Both the position numbers and the translations under genes were made by a program. From Nocardioides sp. S5 (GTDB lineage: Bacteria; Actinomycetota; Actinomycetes; Propionibacteriales; Nocardioidaceae): a stretch of DNA of 64,000 bases. Below the pieces are notes generated by a model, which saw only the letters and a list, made by a program, of their open reading frames with translations, did not search any database and was not told the origin of the DNA. The stretch is from NCBI RefSeq assembly GCF_017310035.1, contig NZ_CP022296.1, positions 1,674,001 to 1,738,000 of the forward strand, given 5' to 3'. Of this stretch, positions 26,999 through 37,262 are shown one piece after another; within the stretch, counting starts at the first letter, position 1; each line of letters starts with the position of its first letter.

Positions 26999-27912
26999 GT
27001 GAGTGACACCAATACAGTTCTAGGCGCATTAGCGGCCACCGGATGGTTTGCCAAGCACGGGGAGGTAGCACTGACAACTGGACTGGCGCACGTTCTTCAG
27101 AAGGACCGCTCAGCTGCTGCTGCTTTGTTGAATCTGCTCGTTGCGCGCTCGGGCGTAGCCGTTCCCGACGGCCTCCTATGGCTGCCGGAAGGGGTTCAGG
27201 ATGACCGGGGGCGGGTTGATGTCGTCGGCTCCCACATTGATAAAGAGGTGGCACTTCCCGTCGTTTTCATCGAGGCCAAGATCCACGCGGACCTTGGAGA
27301 CGCACAGGTCCGTCGCTACGTGATGACACAACAGCGCCAATTAGCCGGAACAGCGTTTGGCGGCGTCGTCGTGGTCTTGGTGCCCGAGTCGCGGATGAGT
27401 GTCATGTCCGGCGAACTGACTCGCGATCTCGCGCCCGTGGGCGCCCGTCGGACAGACTCCGTGTGGGAGGTGCCTGGGGCAACCAAGGTGAAGGTGATAC
27501 TCCTTGCTTGGGACGAGGCCATCGACGTGATGAAGCGGGCCGCATCGGATAGTGCCGACGACCTGAACCAGTTGCTCGGCGCAGCCCGCGCAATGCGGGG
27601 CAGTGATATCGCCGCGCTCACCGATGGGGAGCTGTCGGGCGGTTGGCGCACCCGACGGGCGGACATCTCCGACATGGTGGACCGGGTGACAACCCAGGCG
27701 ACGCGCGCATTGGGATTCAAGCTGGCTCCTTGGCAAGGCAAGTCATCGGACGGGCTCGAGGGTGGCTTCCGCTATATCGGCCTCGAGGGGCTTCCGAACC
27801 TCGCTGTTGGAGTCCGACCCGACGTGGAAAGTCCCCCACTCTGGGTGAGATGGCATCGCAACACCAAGGCGTTCAACATGGTGGCCGATCGCCTGGGCAA
27901 AGACGCCCTAGA
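26999..27912 (+). pseudogene. PD-(D/E)XK nuclease-like gene, 5' part, split by IS481
   Basis: GTG start with GAGGAG about ten bases upstream. The first 304 codons carry a nuclease core: GRVDVVGS (Asp74) and VVFIEAKIHAD (Glu92, Lys94), then a VRRYVMTQ helix. An IS481 element interrupts the gene after ...GKDAL; the broken frame runs 27 codons into the element. Removing the element and one CCTAGA copy restores an open frame that ends at 29138, giving 351 residues. Together with the other nucleases here it suggests a defence or DNA-processing role. Confidence 0.85.
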
Positions 27913-28990
27913 TGTACTCGGCAGGCAGGTTCATGACAGTCGGCTGATCGGGGGTAGTCCTCCGATGGCTGAGTGGCGTCGTCGAGTGTTGTAGAAGTCG
28001 AGCCAGGGCGCCAGTGCTGCTGCGCGTTCGTCGTTGCTGGTGAAGACCTGGTGGTAGGCCCACTCGGTCTGGACGGTCCGGTTGAACCTCTCGACCTTGC
28101 CGTTCTGCCAAGGGCAGTGCGGCTTGATGGTGATGTGTTGAGCGTTGAGGGACTCGATGACGTCTGCGAAGTCGCGTGATCGGGTGTAGTTCAGGGCGTT
28201 GTCGCTAATGACCTGACGGATGGTGATGCCGTGTTCGGCGAAGAAGCCGGCGGCGCGTGCCAAGAACCCAGCGCAGGTCGCCCCGGTTTCGTTGGTGAGG
28301 ATCTCGGCGTAGGCGAGTCGGGTGTGGTCGTCGACCGCGGCGTGGACGTAGTCGTAGCCGACCCTGCGCTTGTAGCTGGGCCGCTCGCCGCGGCCGTGGG
28401 CTTTCCACCCGCCGCCATCAGGGATCCGGCCGACCTTCTTCACGTCCACGTGGACCAGGTCGCCGGGGGTGTCGCGTTCGTAGCGCACCGCTGTGGTCTT
28501 CGACGCGCGGATCACCTCGCCGGTCAACGGGTCACAGGTGCGCAGGAGTGGGACGTGGTGGCGCTGCAGGATCGCCCCGACAGTGCGGGCGGGGATCCCG
28601 AGCTCGGGTCCGATCCAGTCCTGTCCGCGGCGCTCGGTGCGGCGCAGCAACAGGACTGCTTGCTCGACCTCGCGTGGAACACGGTGGGGGCAGTGGTGTG
28701 GGCGTGAGGACCGGTCGACCAGGCCGGCCTCGCCCTCAGCGCGGAACCGGGCAACCCAGCGGTGGGCGCACTGACGTGAGATGCCGAGTTCTTTGGCGAC
28801 ATGCGCGACGGGACGACCGTGGTCGATGACCCGCTCGATGAGCAGACGACGACCATGCAGATTCAAACGAGCGTTAGCGTGGGCCACGAGGACCTCCTGG
28901 GCGAGCGGATGACTTAGACATCTCCACTAAGCCGGGAGGTTCTCCTCGTTCACAAGACCCAGGCCGTCACCAACGTCCCTGCCGAGTACA
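27913..28990 (-). mobile_element. IS481-family insertion sequence
   Basis: A 1078-bp element with terminal inverted repeats TGTACTCGGCAGG at both ends (left at 27913, right ending at 28990), followed by weaker similarity. It is flanked by CCTAGA on both sides (27907-27912 and 28991-28996). Duplication of NCTAGN is the known target habit of IS481, so the boundaries are well supported. Confidence 0.93.
27931..28887 (-). CDS. IS481-family transposase
   Basis: 318 residues. N-terminal helix-turn-helix (VAHVAKELGISRQCAHRWVARF) and a DDE integrase core: LVHVDVKKVG (Asp), VISDNALNYT (Asp) and NGKVERFNRTVQTEW (Glu). The protein ends ...PPISRLS; in the next frame the DNA reads on as MNLPAEYI before a stop inside the terminal repeat, so the usual C-terminal tail may have been lost to a one-base slip. 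The catalytic region is complete. Confidence 0.92.
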   Translation of the reverse strand: MAHANARLNLHGRRLLIERVIDHGRPVAHVAKELGISRQCAHRWVARFRAEGEAGLVDRSSRPHHCPHRVPREVEQAVLLLRRTERRGQDWIGPELGIPARTVGAILQRHHVPLLRTCDPLTGEVIRASKTTAVRYERDTPGDLVHVDVKKVGRIPDGGGWKAHGRGERPSYKRRVGYDYVHAAVDDHTRLAYAEILTNETGATCAGFLARAAGFFAEHGITIRQVISDNALNYTRSRDFADVIESLNAQHITIKPHCPWQNGKVERFNRTVQTEWAYHQVFTSNDERAAALAPWLDFYNTRRRHSAIGGLPPISRLS

Positions 28991-29138
28991 CCTAGAGCAA
29001 GCCGGTCATCTATGGGTGGCGCTTGAAGTGACAGCGGACTCAGGTTCCGCGACGAGGCAGATCCGGTCAATGGCCACCCAGGTCGAGCGGCTGTTTCGTG
29101 TTGCGGCGAACTTGCCCGACGTCGACGTGCGCGGATAG
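28991..29138 (+). pseudogene. PD-(D/E)XK nuclease-like gene, 3' part
   Basis: Continues the 26999 gene. After the shared CCTAGA, codon 305 becomes GAG and 46 more codons follow (QAGHLWVALEVTADSGSATR...) to a TAG at 29136-29138. The frame is exact, which shows that the target gene was intact before the insertion. Confidence 0.85.
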
Positions 29139-29310
29139 ATGGGCGTCTCAACTGAGGTGGCTGTTAGCCAAGGGGGCCACCCCACCGAATCAATCAAGCA
29201 CATTGGCCTTCAGATGAGCGTGGCCGATCAGCGAGTAACCGTCAGGGGCCAGCAGACGCCGCTCCGTGACAGCGAATTCGTCCCCGGACAGCAAGCACGC
29301 CTTACCCAGG

Positions 29311-29598
29311 TCAGCCCGTCTCGTCAGATGACCTTTCGGCCCCGGCTGGCTCCTCAGTGACGTCCTCCTGCACGTCAAGGCGCACAGCGTCGAGCCTGTC
29401 CTGCAGTTCCTGGACGCGAGCCGCGAGCTCCGCCAGGCTCAGCTGCGATGCCTGCGACTCCAGATCCTCGCGCGCGTCTGCAGTCAGAACGTAGCCAGCG
29501 GCGAGTGTCCACGCGTCGAGCTTGGCCAGCACGAGTTCGTGGTGAAGCAAGACGAAGCGTTCGATCAAGTTGTCGTCGCTGGGAGTGTCGTCAGTCAT
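29311..29598 (-). CDS. Small coiled-coil hypothetical protein
   Basis: 95 residues, ATG at 29598 with AGGAGGAC just upstream. Residues 40-80 form a heptad-like Leu/Glu/Gln helix (ELAARVQELQDRLDAVRLDV). No signal or membrane segment. It sits at the junction between the accessory region and the core chromosome and faces away from the methyltransferase gene. Function unknown. Confidence 0.6.
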   Translation of the reverse strand: MTDDTPSDDNLIERFVLLHHELVLAKLDAWTLAAGYVLTADAREDLESQASQLSLAELAARVQELQDRLDAVRLDVQEDVTEEPAGAERSSDETG

Positions 29599-29872
29599 TT
29601 GTCCTCCTAGGAGCCTCACTCGAACGAGGTGAAATACACCTTGACTTTGCACAGAAGTGCTTGAGCGCCCCGCTCATGTAGCCGAAGTTCGCCGGGGTGC
29701 CGAGCACGTAGCCGTCGGCGGCGAGCACGTCGTCCGCGTCGGCCTCGAGCGCGGTCCGCACGACCACCTCGACGCCCTCGATGGCGTCGTCCGACGCCCC
29801 TGCCACGACCGCCTCGGTCAGCGCGGCGACCGACGGGGTCGGCGAGTGGTGGACCACCAGCAGTCGGGGCAT
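29591..29872 (-). pseudogene. Flavodoxin-like gene, truncated after residue 73
   Basis: ATG at 29872 begins a close relative of the protein at 5209-5700 (LLVVHHSPTPSVAALTE..., TPANFGYMSGALKHF). Similarity stops abruptly after ...ALKHF at about 29654; the remaining 20 codons (CAKSRCISP...) are unrelated and overlap the next gene. The 3' half of the gene is gone, which places a recombination breakpoint here. Confidence 0.8.
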
Positions 29873-29908
29873 GGCCAGAGCCTACGAGGGCGAGTAGCGT
29901 CACGTGGT

Positions 29909-30667
29909 GTGACCTTCGAGGTGGCAGGCGAGGCGTACGACCGGTTCATGGGTCGCTACTCCGGTCCGCTCGCCGCCGACCTCGCCTCCTGGCTCGCGCC
30001 GTCGACCGGGCAGCGCGCGATCGACGTCGGCTGTGGTCCCGGAGCCCTGACGGGGGTTCTGGTCGACCGTCTCGGCGCCGACGCGGTGGCGGCGGTCGAT
30101 CCGTCGGGCCCGTTCGTCGAGGCGTGCCGCGCCCGGTTTCCCGGCGTCGACGTACGGCAGGGCACGGCCGACTCCCTGCCCTTCGACGACGACACCTTCG
30201 ACGTGGCGGCGGCCTGCTTGGTCGTCCACTTCATGCCCGACCCGGTGGCCGGTCTCACCGAGATGGTCCGCGTGACCAGCGCTGGCGGGTGGGTCGCCGC
30301 GACGGTCTGGGACCTCGCCGGGTCGCGGGCGCCGATGTGGCCGGTGTGGGACGCGTTCGGGGTGATCCGTCCGGGTGGGCTCGCCGAGGAGCGGCTCCCG
30401 GCCGGCACGGGCGGTGAGCTGCAGCGGATGCTCGGGGCCGCCGGGGTCCGCGACGTGGAATCGGTGGAGATGCCGGTCACCGTCACGCACGGCACCTTCG
30501 AGGAGTGGTGGACGCCCTACCTCGAGGGCGTGGGACCGATCGGCGAGGAGCTCGCGGCCCTGAGTCCCCCTGATCGTCGGCGCGTCGAGGACGTGTGCCG
30601 CGACCGGTTGGGTCCCGGACCCTTCGACCTCACGGCGGTGGCGTACGCCGCCCGCGGCCGCGCCTGA
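29909..30667 (+). CDS. Class I SAM-dependent methyltransferase
   Basis: 252 residues from a GTG at 29909. Motif I IDVGCGPGALTGVL, the acidic loop VAAVDPSGP, motif III-like SLPFDDDTFDVAAA and post-motif SAGGWVAATVWD are all present, so this is a UbiE/BioC-type enzyme; the methyl acceptor cannot be told. A TAGCGT -10 element at 29895-29900 ends eight bases before the start, so the mRNA is probably leaderless. Confidence 0.85.
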   Translation: MTFEVAGEAYDRFMGRYSGPLAADLASWLAPSTGQRAIDVGCGPGALTGVLVDRLGADAVAAVDPSGPFVEACRARFPGVDVRQGTADSLPFDDDTFDVAAACLVVHFMPDPVAGLTEMVRVTSAGGWVAATVWDLAGSRAPMWPVWDAFGVIRPGGLAEERLPAGTGGELQRMLGAAGVRDVESVEMPVTVTHGTFEEWWTPYLEGVGPIGEELAALSPPDRRRVEDVCRDRLGPGPFDLTAVAYAARGRA

Positions 30668-30706
30668 GCAGCTCCCGGTCCGCGGATCGGACGGGCGGCT
30701 GTGCTC
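30666..30706 (+). terminator. Hairpin after the methyltransferase gene
   Basis: An imperfect long stem: GAGCA with TGCTC outside, then CCC-G-GTCCG with CGGAC-GGG around a CGGAT-centred loop. No T-run follows. It lies between the methyltransferase stop and the leuA promoter, a sensible place for a terminator in a high-GC genome. Confidence 0.4.
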
Positions 30707-30721
30707 GCCCGCGCGGCGGCG

Positions 30722-32576
<1,855 letters not shown>

Positions 32577-32593
32577 CCGGCTAGATTCCCTCC

Positions 32594-33460
32594 ATGTTGG
32601 TGAGCGAGCGGATCGGACAGTTCTTCGTCGAGTCCGACGGCGGGCGCGACCGGCTGGAGTACACCGAGTACGGCTCGGGCGACGAGTGGGTGGTGCTGCT
32701 CCACGGCCTGCTCATGCCGCGGCGCATGCAGCAGCCGCTGGCGCGGGCGATGGCCGCCCAGGGCCTGCACGTGGTCACGCTCGACCTCCTCGGCCACGGC
32801 CGCTCCGACCAGCCGGCCGACCCGCTCGTCTACTCGATGACGTCCTTCGGTGAGCAGGTCGTCGCGCTGCTCGACCACCTCGGTGCCGACCAGGCCGTCA
32901 TCGGCGGCACGTCGCTGGGCGCCAACGTCTCCCTCGAGGTCGCCGTGATCGCACCGGAGCGGGTCAAGGGCCTCATCGTCGAGATGCCCGTGCTCAACCA
33001 CGCGCTCGTCGCCGGGATCCTCGCCTTCGTGCCGATCATGCTCGCCGCGCGCTACCTGCCCTTCACCGCCAACACCCTCCAGCGGGTCTCCCGCTCGGTG
33101 CCGCGCGGCATCGTCCCCTTCTGGGCCGGCATCGGCCTCGACACCGTCGACCACCGCGCCGACTCGATCGCGTCGGTGCTGCACGGCGTCATCTTCGGCC
33201 GCCTCGCGCCGTCGTCGAGCCAGCGCCGGCGCATCCACGCCCCGGTCTTCCTGGTGGGCCACCCGATCGATCCGATCCACCCGTTCGTCGACGCCGACAT
33301 GCTCGCCGCCGAGCTGCCCAACGTCCGGCTCGAGCGGGCCTCCTCGATCCTGGAGTGGCGCTTCCGCCCGGACCGACTCACCGCGGATGCCGCCGACTTC
33401 GCCCTCGAGTGCTGGCGGGCCGCGGCGCCCGCCACCACCGCCCGGGCGCGGAAACGCTGA
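32594..33460 (+). CDS. Alpha/beta hydrolase
   Basis: 288 residues. The oxyanion-region VVLLHGLLMP, DLLGHGRSDQPAD and the nucleophile elbow IGGTSLGANVS are typical; the late His-bearing HPFVD segment may hold the catalytic His, and the acid is likely in HPIDPIHP. Substrate unknown. A TAGATT -10 element (32582-32587) ends six bases before the ATG, so the message is probably leaderless and separate from leuA. Confidence 0.85.
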   Translation: MLVSERIGQFFVESDGGRDRLEYTEYGSGDEWVVLLHGLLMPRRMQQPLARAMAAQGLHVVTLDLLGHGRSDQPADPLVYSMTSFGEQVVALLDHLGADQAVIGGTSLGANVSLEVAVIAPERVKGLIVEMPVLNHALVAGILAFVPIMLAARYLPFTANTLQRVSRSVPRGIVPFWAGIGLDTVDHRADSIASVLHGVIFGRLAPSSSQRRRIHAPVFLVGHPIDPIHPFVDADMLAAELPNVRLERASSILEWRFRPDRLTADAADFALECWRAAAPATTARARKR

Positions 33461-33503
33461 GCGCCAACCGTCTCCGGCGGGGTGCGTGGGGGAGGATGTA
33501 GCC

Positions 33504-34232
33504 GTGCCCCTCTACCGCGACGAGGCGGTCGTGCTCCGCACCCACAAGCTGGGCGAGGCCGACCGCATCATCACCCTGCTGACGCGACAGCGCGGCAAGG
33601 TGCGCGCGGTCGCCAAGGGAGTGCGGCGTACGACGTCGCGCTGGGGCTCGCGCCTCGAGCCGTTCGCCCACGTCGACCTGCAGCTGGCCGAGGGGCGCAG
33701 CCTCGACGTGATCACCCAGGCCGAGACGCTCGACCCGTTCAACGCCCGGCTCGGCATGGACTACGACCGCTACACCGCGGGCACGGTGATGCTCGAGACC
33801 GCCGACCGTCTCGTCACCGAGGAGGGAGAGCCGGCAGTCCAGCAGTTCCTCCTCCTCGTCGGCGGGCTGCGGGTGATGGCGACCGGTCAGCACGGGGCCA
33901 AGCAGGTCCTCGACTCCTACCTCCTGCGCTCGTTGTCGGTCGCCGGCTACGCGCCGTCCTTCGACCACTGCGTCCAGTGCGGCGTCGAGGGCCCGCACCG
34001 CTTCTTCAACCCCTCGGCCGGCGGCGTGCTCTGCACCTCCGACAAGCTGCCCGGCTCCGCCACGCCCGCCGCGGAGACGGTGCTGGTCCTGGGCGCACTG
34101 CTCGTGGGTGACTGGCCGGTGGTCCACGCCGCCGACCCCCGCCACCTCCGCGAGGCCAGCAACCTCGTCTCGGCCTACCTCGCCTGGCACCTCGAGCGCG
34201 GCCTGCGGTCGATGGCGTACGTCGAGCGCTGA
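33504..34232 (+). CDS. recO: DNA repair protein RecO
   Basis: 242 residues from a GTG at 33504, with GGGGGAGG ten bases upstream. The N-terminal OB-fold begins [21 protein letters not shown] and includes [18 protein letters not shown]; a CVQCG pair in the C-terminal domain is part of a zinc site that is only partly conserved here. RecO loads RecA at single-strand gaps with RecR. The recO-uppS order is standard in actinobacteria. Confidence 0.94.
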   Translation: MPLYRDEAVVLRTHKLGEADRIITLLTRQRGKVRAVAKGVRRTTSRWGSRLEPFAHVDLQLAEGRSLDVITQAETLDPFNARLGMDYDRYTAGTVMLETADRLVTEEGEPAVQQFLLLVGGLRVMATGQHGAKQVLDSYLLRSLSVAGYAPSFDHCVQCGVEGPHRFFNPSAGGVLCTSDKLPGSATPAAETVLVLGALLVGDWPVVHAADPRHLREASNLVSAYLAWHLERGLRSMAYVER

Positions 34233-34246
34233 CTAGGCTCTGCCCC

Positions 34247-35023
34247 GTGAAGCGCCCCGTCCGCCAGCCCACCCCGCACCCCAGCGGCGCGACGCCGCCG
34301 TCGATCCCGCGTGACCTCGTCCCGGAGCACGTCGCCATCGTCATGGACGGCAACGGACGCTGGGCGAAGGACCGGGGGCTGCCCCGCACGAGGGGGCACG
34401 AGGAGGGCGAGTCGTCGCTGTTCGACGTCGTCGAGGGCGCGATCGAGATCGGCGTCAAGGCGATCTCGGCCTACGCCTTCTCCACCGAGAACTGGTCGCG
34501 CTCGCCCGACGAGGTCCGCTTCCTGATGGGCTTCAACCGTGACGTGATACGGCGTCGCCGCGACGAGATGCACGAGCTGGGCGTACGCGTGCGCTGGGCC
34601 GGGCGGGCCCCCCGGCTGTGGAGGTCGGTGATCAAGGAGCTCCAGGTCGCCGAGGAGATGACGAAGGACAACGACGTCCTGACCCTGACCATGTGCGTCA
34701 ACTACGGCGGTCGTGCCGAGCTCGCCGACGCCGCGCGCGCCATCGGGCGCGAGGTCGCGGCCGGCCGGATCAACCCCGACAAGGTCGACGAGCGCACCTT
34801 CGCCCGACACCTCTACGTCCCCGAGCTCCCCGACGCCGACCTCGTCTGGCGCACGTCGGGGGAGCAGCGGCTCTCCAACTTCATGCTGTGGCAGGCGGCC
34901 TACAGCGAGATGGTCTTCACCGACGTGCTCTGGCCCGACGTCGACCGCCGCCACCTCTGGGCCGCGGTGGAGACGTACGCCCGGCGCGATCGTCGCTACG
35001 GCGGCGCGCTCCCCAACGCCTGA
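34247..35023 (+). CDS. uppS: Isoprenyl transferase (polyprenyl diphosphate synthase, UppS family)
   Basis: 258 residues, GTG start. The family signature [37 protein letters not shown] and [15 protein letters not shown] are all present; these bind isopentenyl and allylic diphosphates with Mg2+. The product carries cell-wall precursors. TAGGCT (34234-34239) lies seven bases before the start, indicating a leaderless transcript of its own despite the 14-base gap to recO. Confidence 0.95.
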   Translation: MKRPVRQPTPHPSGATPPSIPRDLVPEHVAIVMDGNGRWAKDRGLPRTRGHEEGESSLFDVVEGAIEIGVKAISAYAFSTENWSRSPDEVRFLMGFNRDVIRRRRDEMHELGVRVRWAGRAPRLWRSVIKELQVAEEMTKDNDVLTLTMCVNYGGRAELADAARAIGREVAAGRINPDKVDERTFARHLYVPELPDADLVWRTSGEQRLSNFMLWQAAYSEMVFTDVLWPDVDRRHLWAAVETYARRDRRYGGALPNA

Positions 35024-35051
35024 CCTGGCACCGCCGGCCTCAGCGGCAGGT
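35023..35051. terminator. Possible bidirectional hairpin between uppS and zur
   Basis: ACCTG (35023-35027) pairs with CAGGT (35047-35051), and CCGC (35031-35034) with GCGG (35043-35046). The genes converge here, so a shared terminator would make sense, but the stem is interrupted and there is no T-run. Confidence 0.3.
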
Positions 35052-35456
35052 CGGGCAGGTCCCGAAGATCTCCAGCGTGTGGCTGAGGTCGGCGTAGCCG
35101 TGCTCGGCGGCGATGGCGTTGGTCCAGCGCTCGACGGCCGGGCCCTCCACCTCGACCGTGGCGCCGCACGTCCGGCACACGAGGTGGTGGTGGTGCGTGT
35201 CGGAGCAGCTGCGCCAGATGGCCTCGCCGTCCTCGTTGCGCAGCATGTCGACCTCGCCGGCCTCGGCGAGCGACGACAGGGTGCGGTAGACGGTGGCCAG
35301 GCCGACGGAGTCGCCCTGGCGCGAGATCAGGTCGTGGATCTCCTGCGCACTGCGGAAGTCGTCGAAGCCGGCCAGGGCCGCCGCGACCGCGCGACGCTGA
35401 CGGGTGGGACGTCGCTGCTGTGTCCGGGTGCTGCCGTGGCGGTCAGTGCTCGTCAT
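35040..35456 (-). CDS. zur: Fur-family zinc uptake regulator Zur
   Basis: 138 residues, ATG at 35456. A winged helix with TVYRTLSSLAEAGEVD recognises DNA; the HHHHLVCRTCG metal-binding segment (His88-91) and the structural zinc Cys pairs at 94/97 and 134/137 are intact. It is the last gene of the minus-strand operon znuA-znuC-znuB-zur, overlapping znuB by 14 bases. Fur or Zur cannot be separated by sequence alone; the znu operon makes Zur most likely. Confidence 0.9.
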   Translation of the reverse strand: MTSTDRHGSTRTQQRRPTRQRRAVAAALAGFDDFRSAQEIHDLISRQGDSVGLATVYRTLSSLAEAGEVDMLRNEDGEAIWRSCSDTHHHHLVCRTCGATVEVEGPAVERWTNAIAAEHGYADLSHTLEIFGTCPTCR

Positions 35457-36462
35457 AGTGCTCTCCGTGCGGGGCGTGCCGGTGGCCGTCATGGACGTAG
35501 TCGACGTGGTCCTCGTGCCGCACCGCCGGGTGGCCGCAGTCGTCCCCGTGCTGGTGCGGGTGCTCGTCCACCTCGTGCGGGCCGGGCGTCCCAGTGCCCA
35601 GCGCCGGGAACGGCTCGGTGAGGCGGCGGCGACGACGTACCCAGACGCCGACCGGCCAGGTCGCGGCGAACATCGCCAGCGCGAGGAGGACGATCGACGG
35701 GCCCGGGGCCACGGTGGCCCGGGCGGAGAGCCAGGCCGCGACGACCAACCCGCCGACCGCGGCGACGCCACCGAGGACCATGGCCCACAGCAGCGTGGAG
35801 CGGAAGGAGCGCGCGAGCTGCTGTGAGGTGGCGACCGGCACGACCATCAGGGCCGAGACCAGCAGCAGGCCCACGGTGCGCATGGCGACAGTGACGCTGA
35901 CGGCGGCGAGGACGGCGACGAGCAGGTTGTAGGCGCGGACCCGGAGGCCGGCGACCTTCGCGAACTCGGGGTCCGAGGCGACCGCGAAGAGCTGGGGGAG
36001 GAGGCCGAGCGTGAAGGTCAGGACCACCAGCGCCAGGACGGCGGTGTACCAGACCTCGGTCGGACTGATGCTCGTCACGGACCCGAAGAGGTAGACCTGC
36101 AGTCCGGCGGCTCCGTCACCGGCGAGTCCGCTGATGAGGACGCCGCCCGCCAGCCCGCCGTAGAACAGCAGGGCCAGCGCGACGTCGCCGTTGGTGTGGC
36201 CCTTCTCCCTGATGACCTCGATGAGCACGGCGCCGAGGACGGCGACGACGACCGCGGTCCACGTGGGGGACGCTCCGGTGAGGAGCCCCAGCGCGACGCC
36301 GGTCACCGCGACGTGGCCGATGCCGTCGCCCAGCAGGGCGAGGCGGCGCTGCACGATGAAGGTGCCGATCGCGGGTGCCGCCAGGCCGGTGAGCAGGGCG
36401 GCGAGGAGCGCGCGCTGCATGAAGTCGCGACCCAGCAGGTCGAGGAGCTCGGCGGGGCTCAC
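35443..36462 (-). CDS. znuB: Zinc ABC transporter permease
   Basis: 339 residues. Eight or nine hydrophobic segments span residues 15-270 in the ABC-3 family pattern (GDGIGHVAVTGVALG, GLLLVSALMVVPVA). A His-rich cytoplasmic tail follows residue 295 (HEVDEHPHQHGDDCGH...), likely a zinc-binding buffer. The gene overlaps zncC-type ATPase upstream by four bases and zur downstream. Confidence 0.92.
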   Translation of the reverse strand: MSPAELLDLLGRDFMQRALLAALLTGLAAPAIGTFIVQRRLALLGDGIGHVAVTGVALGLLTGASPTWTAVVVAVLGAVLIEVIREKGHTNGDVALALLFYGGLAGGVLISGLAGDGAAGLQVYLFGSVTSISPTEVWYTAVLALVVLTFTLGLLPQLFAVASDPEFAKVAGLRVRAYNLLVAVLAAVSVTVAMRTVGLLLVSALMVVPVATSQQLARSFRSTLLWAMVLGGVAAVGGLVVAAWLSARATVAPGPSIVLLALAMFAATWPVGVWVRRRRRLTEPFPALGTGTPGPHEVDEHPHQHGDDCGHPAVRHEDHVDYVHDGHRHAPHGEHYDEH

Positions 36463-37262
36463 CGGCGATCCTCCCTCGGGTCGAGCGACATCGTGTCGAA
36501 CGGGGAGCCGACGTGCGGCACGTGGTCGTGCGAGCGGGCGATCGGGTGGTGGTGGCCGTGGACGTCCTCGTGGGCGAGCGGCTGGCCGTCGTAGGCGATC
36601 CGGCCGTCGCGCATCACCACCGCGCGGTCCACGAGCGGTTCCAGCGGACCGAGCTCGTGGGCGACGAGGATGATGGTGGCGCCCCGCTCGGACAGCGTCC
36701 TCAGGGCACCGGCGAGCGCGAGCTGGTTGGGCAGGTCCACACCGGCCGTCGGCTCGTCGAGGAAGAACAGCTCGGGCTCGCCCGCCAGCGCCCGCGCGAT
36801 GAGGACACGCTGCTGCTGGCCGCCGGAGAGCGTCGAGACGCCCTCACCGGCCATGCCGGTGAGGCCCACGACCTCCAGGGCGTCGTCGATGGCCGCCCGG
36901 TCGGCCTTCCCTGCCGGGCGCAGCAGCGGGCGACGGGTGAGCCGGCCGGAGGCCACCACCTCGCGCACGCTGGACGGCACGCCGCCCGCGGCAGTGCCGC
37001 GCTGCGGGACGAAGCCGATGCGGTGACGCTCCTTGAAGTCGTGCAACGGCGTGCCGAAGAGAAGGACAGAGCCCTGGGTGAGCGGCCGGAGCCCGGTGAG
37101 GGCGCGCACCAGGGTGCTCTTGCCCGACCCGTTGGCGCCCATCAGGGCCACGAACTCCCCGTGCCGGACCACCAGGTCGTTGCCGCGCAGCACCGGACGG
37201 CCGCCGAGGGCGACCGTGACGTCACGGGCCTCGACGACCGCGGTGCCGGCGGGGTTCAGCAT
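36459..37262 (-). CDS. znuC: Zinc ABC transporter ATP-binding protein
   Basis: 267 residues. Walker A GANGSGKST, signature LSGGQQQRV, Walker B LFFLDEPTAGVD and the switch His in LVAHELG are intact. A His-rich C-terminal tail (HGHHHPIARSHDHVPH) echoes that of the permease. It energises zinc uptake with the products of the genes on either side. Confidence 0.94.
   Translation of the reverse strand: MLNPAGTAVVEARDVTVALGGRPVLRGNDLVVRHGEFVALMGANGSGKSTLVRALTGLRPLTQGSVLLFGTPLHDFKERHRIGFVPQRGTAAGGVPSSVREVVASGRLTRRPLLRPAGKADRAAIDDALEVVGLTGMAGEGVSTLSGGQQQRVLIARALAGEPELFFLDEPTAGVDLPNQLALAGALRTLSERGATIILVAHELGPLEPLVDRAVVMRDGRIAYDGQPLAHEDVHGHHHPIARSHDHVPHVGSPFDTMSLDPREDRR

Noticed and set aside
28960..28993. 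Apparent tail of a second IS481 transposase (PAEYT-stop) on the plus strand
   Set aside because: It is the right terminal inverted repeat of the same element, which happens to read like the transposase tail; the left repeat reads PAEYI on the other strand.
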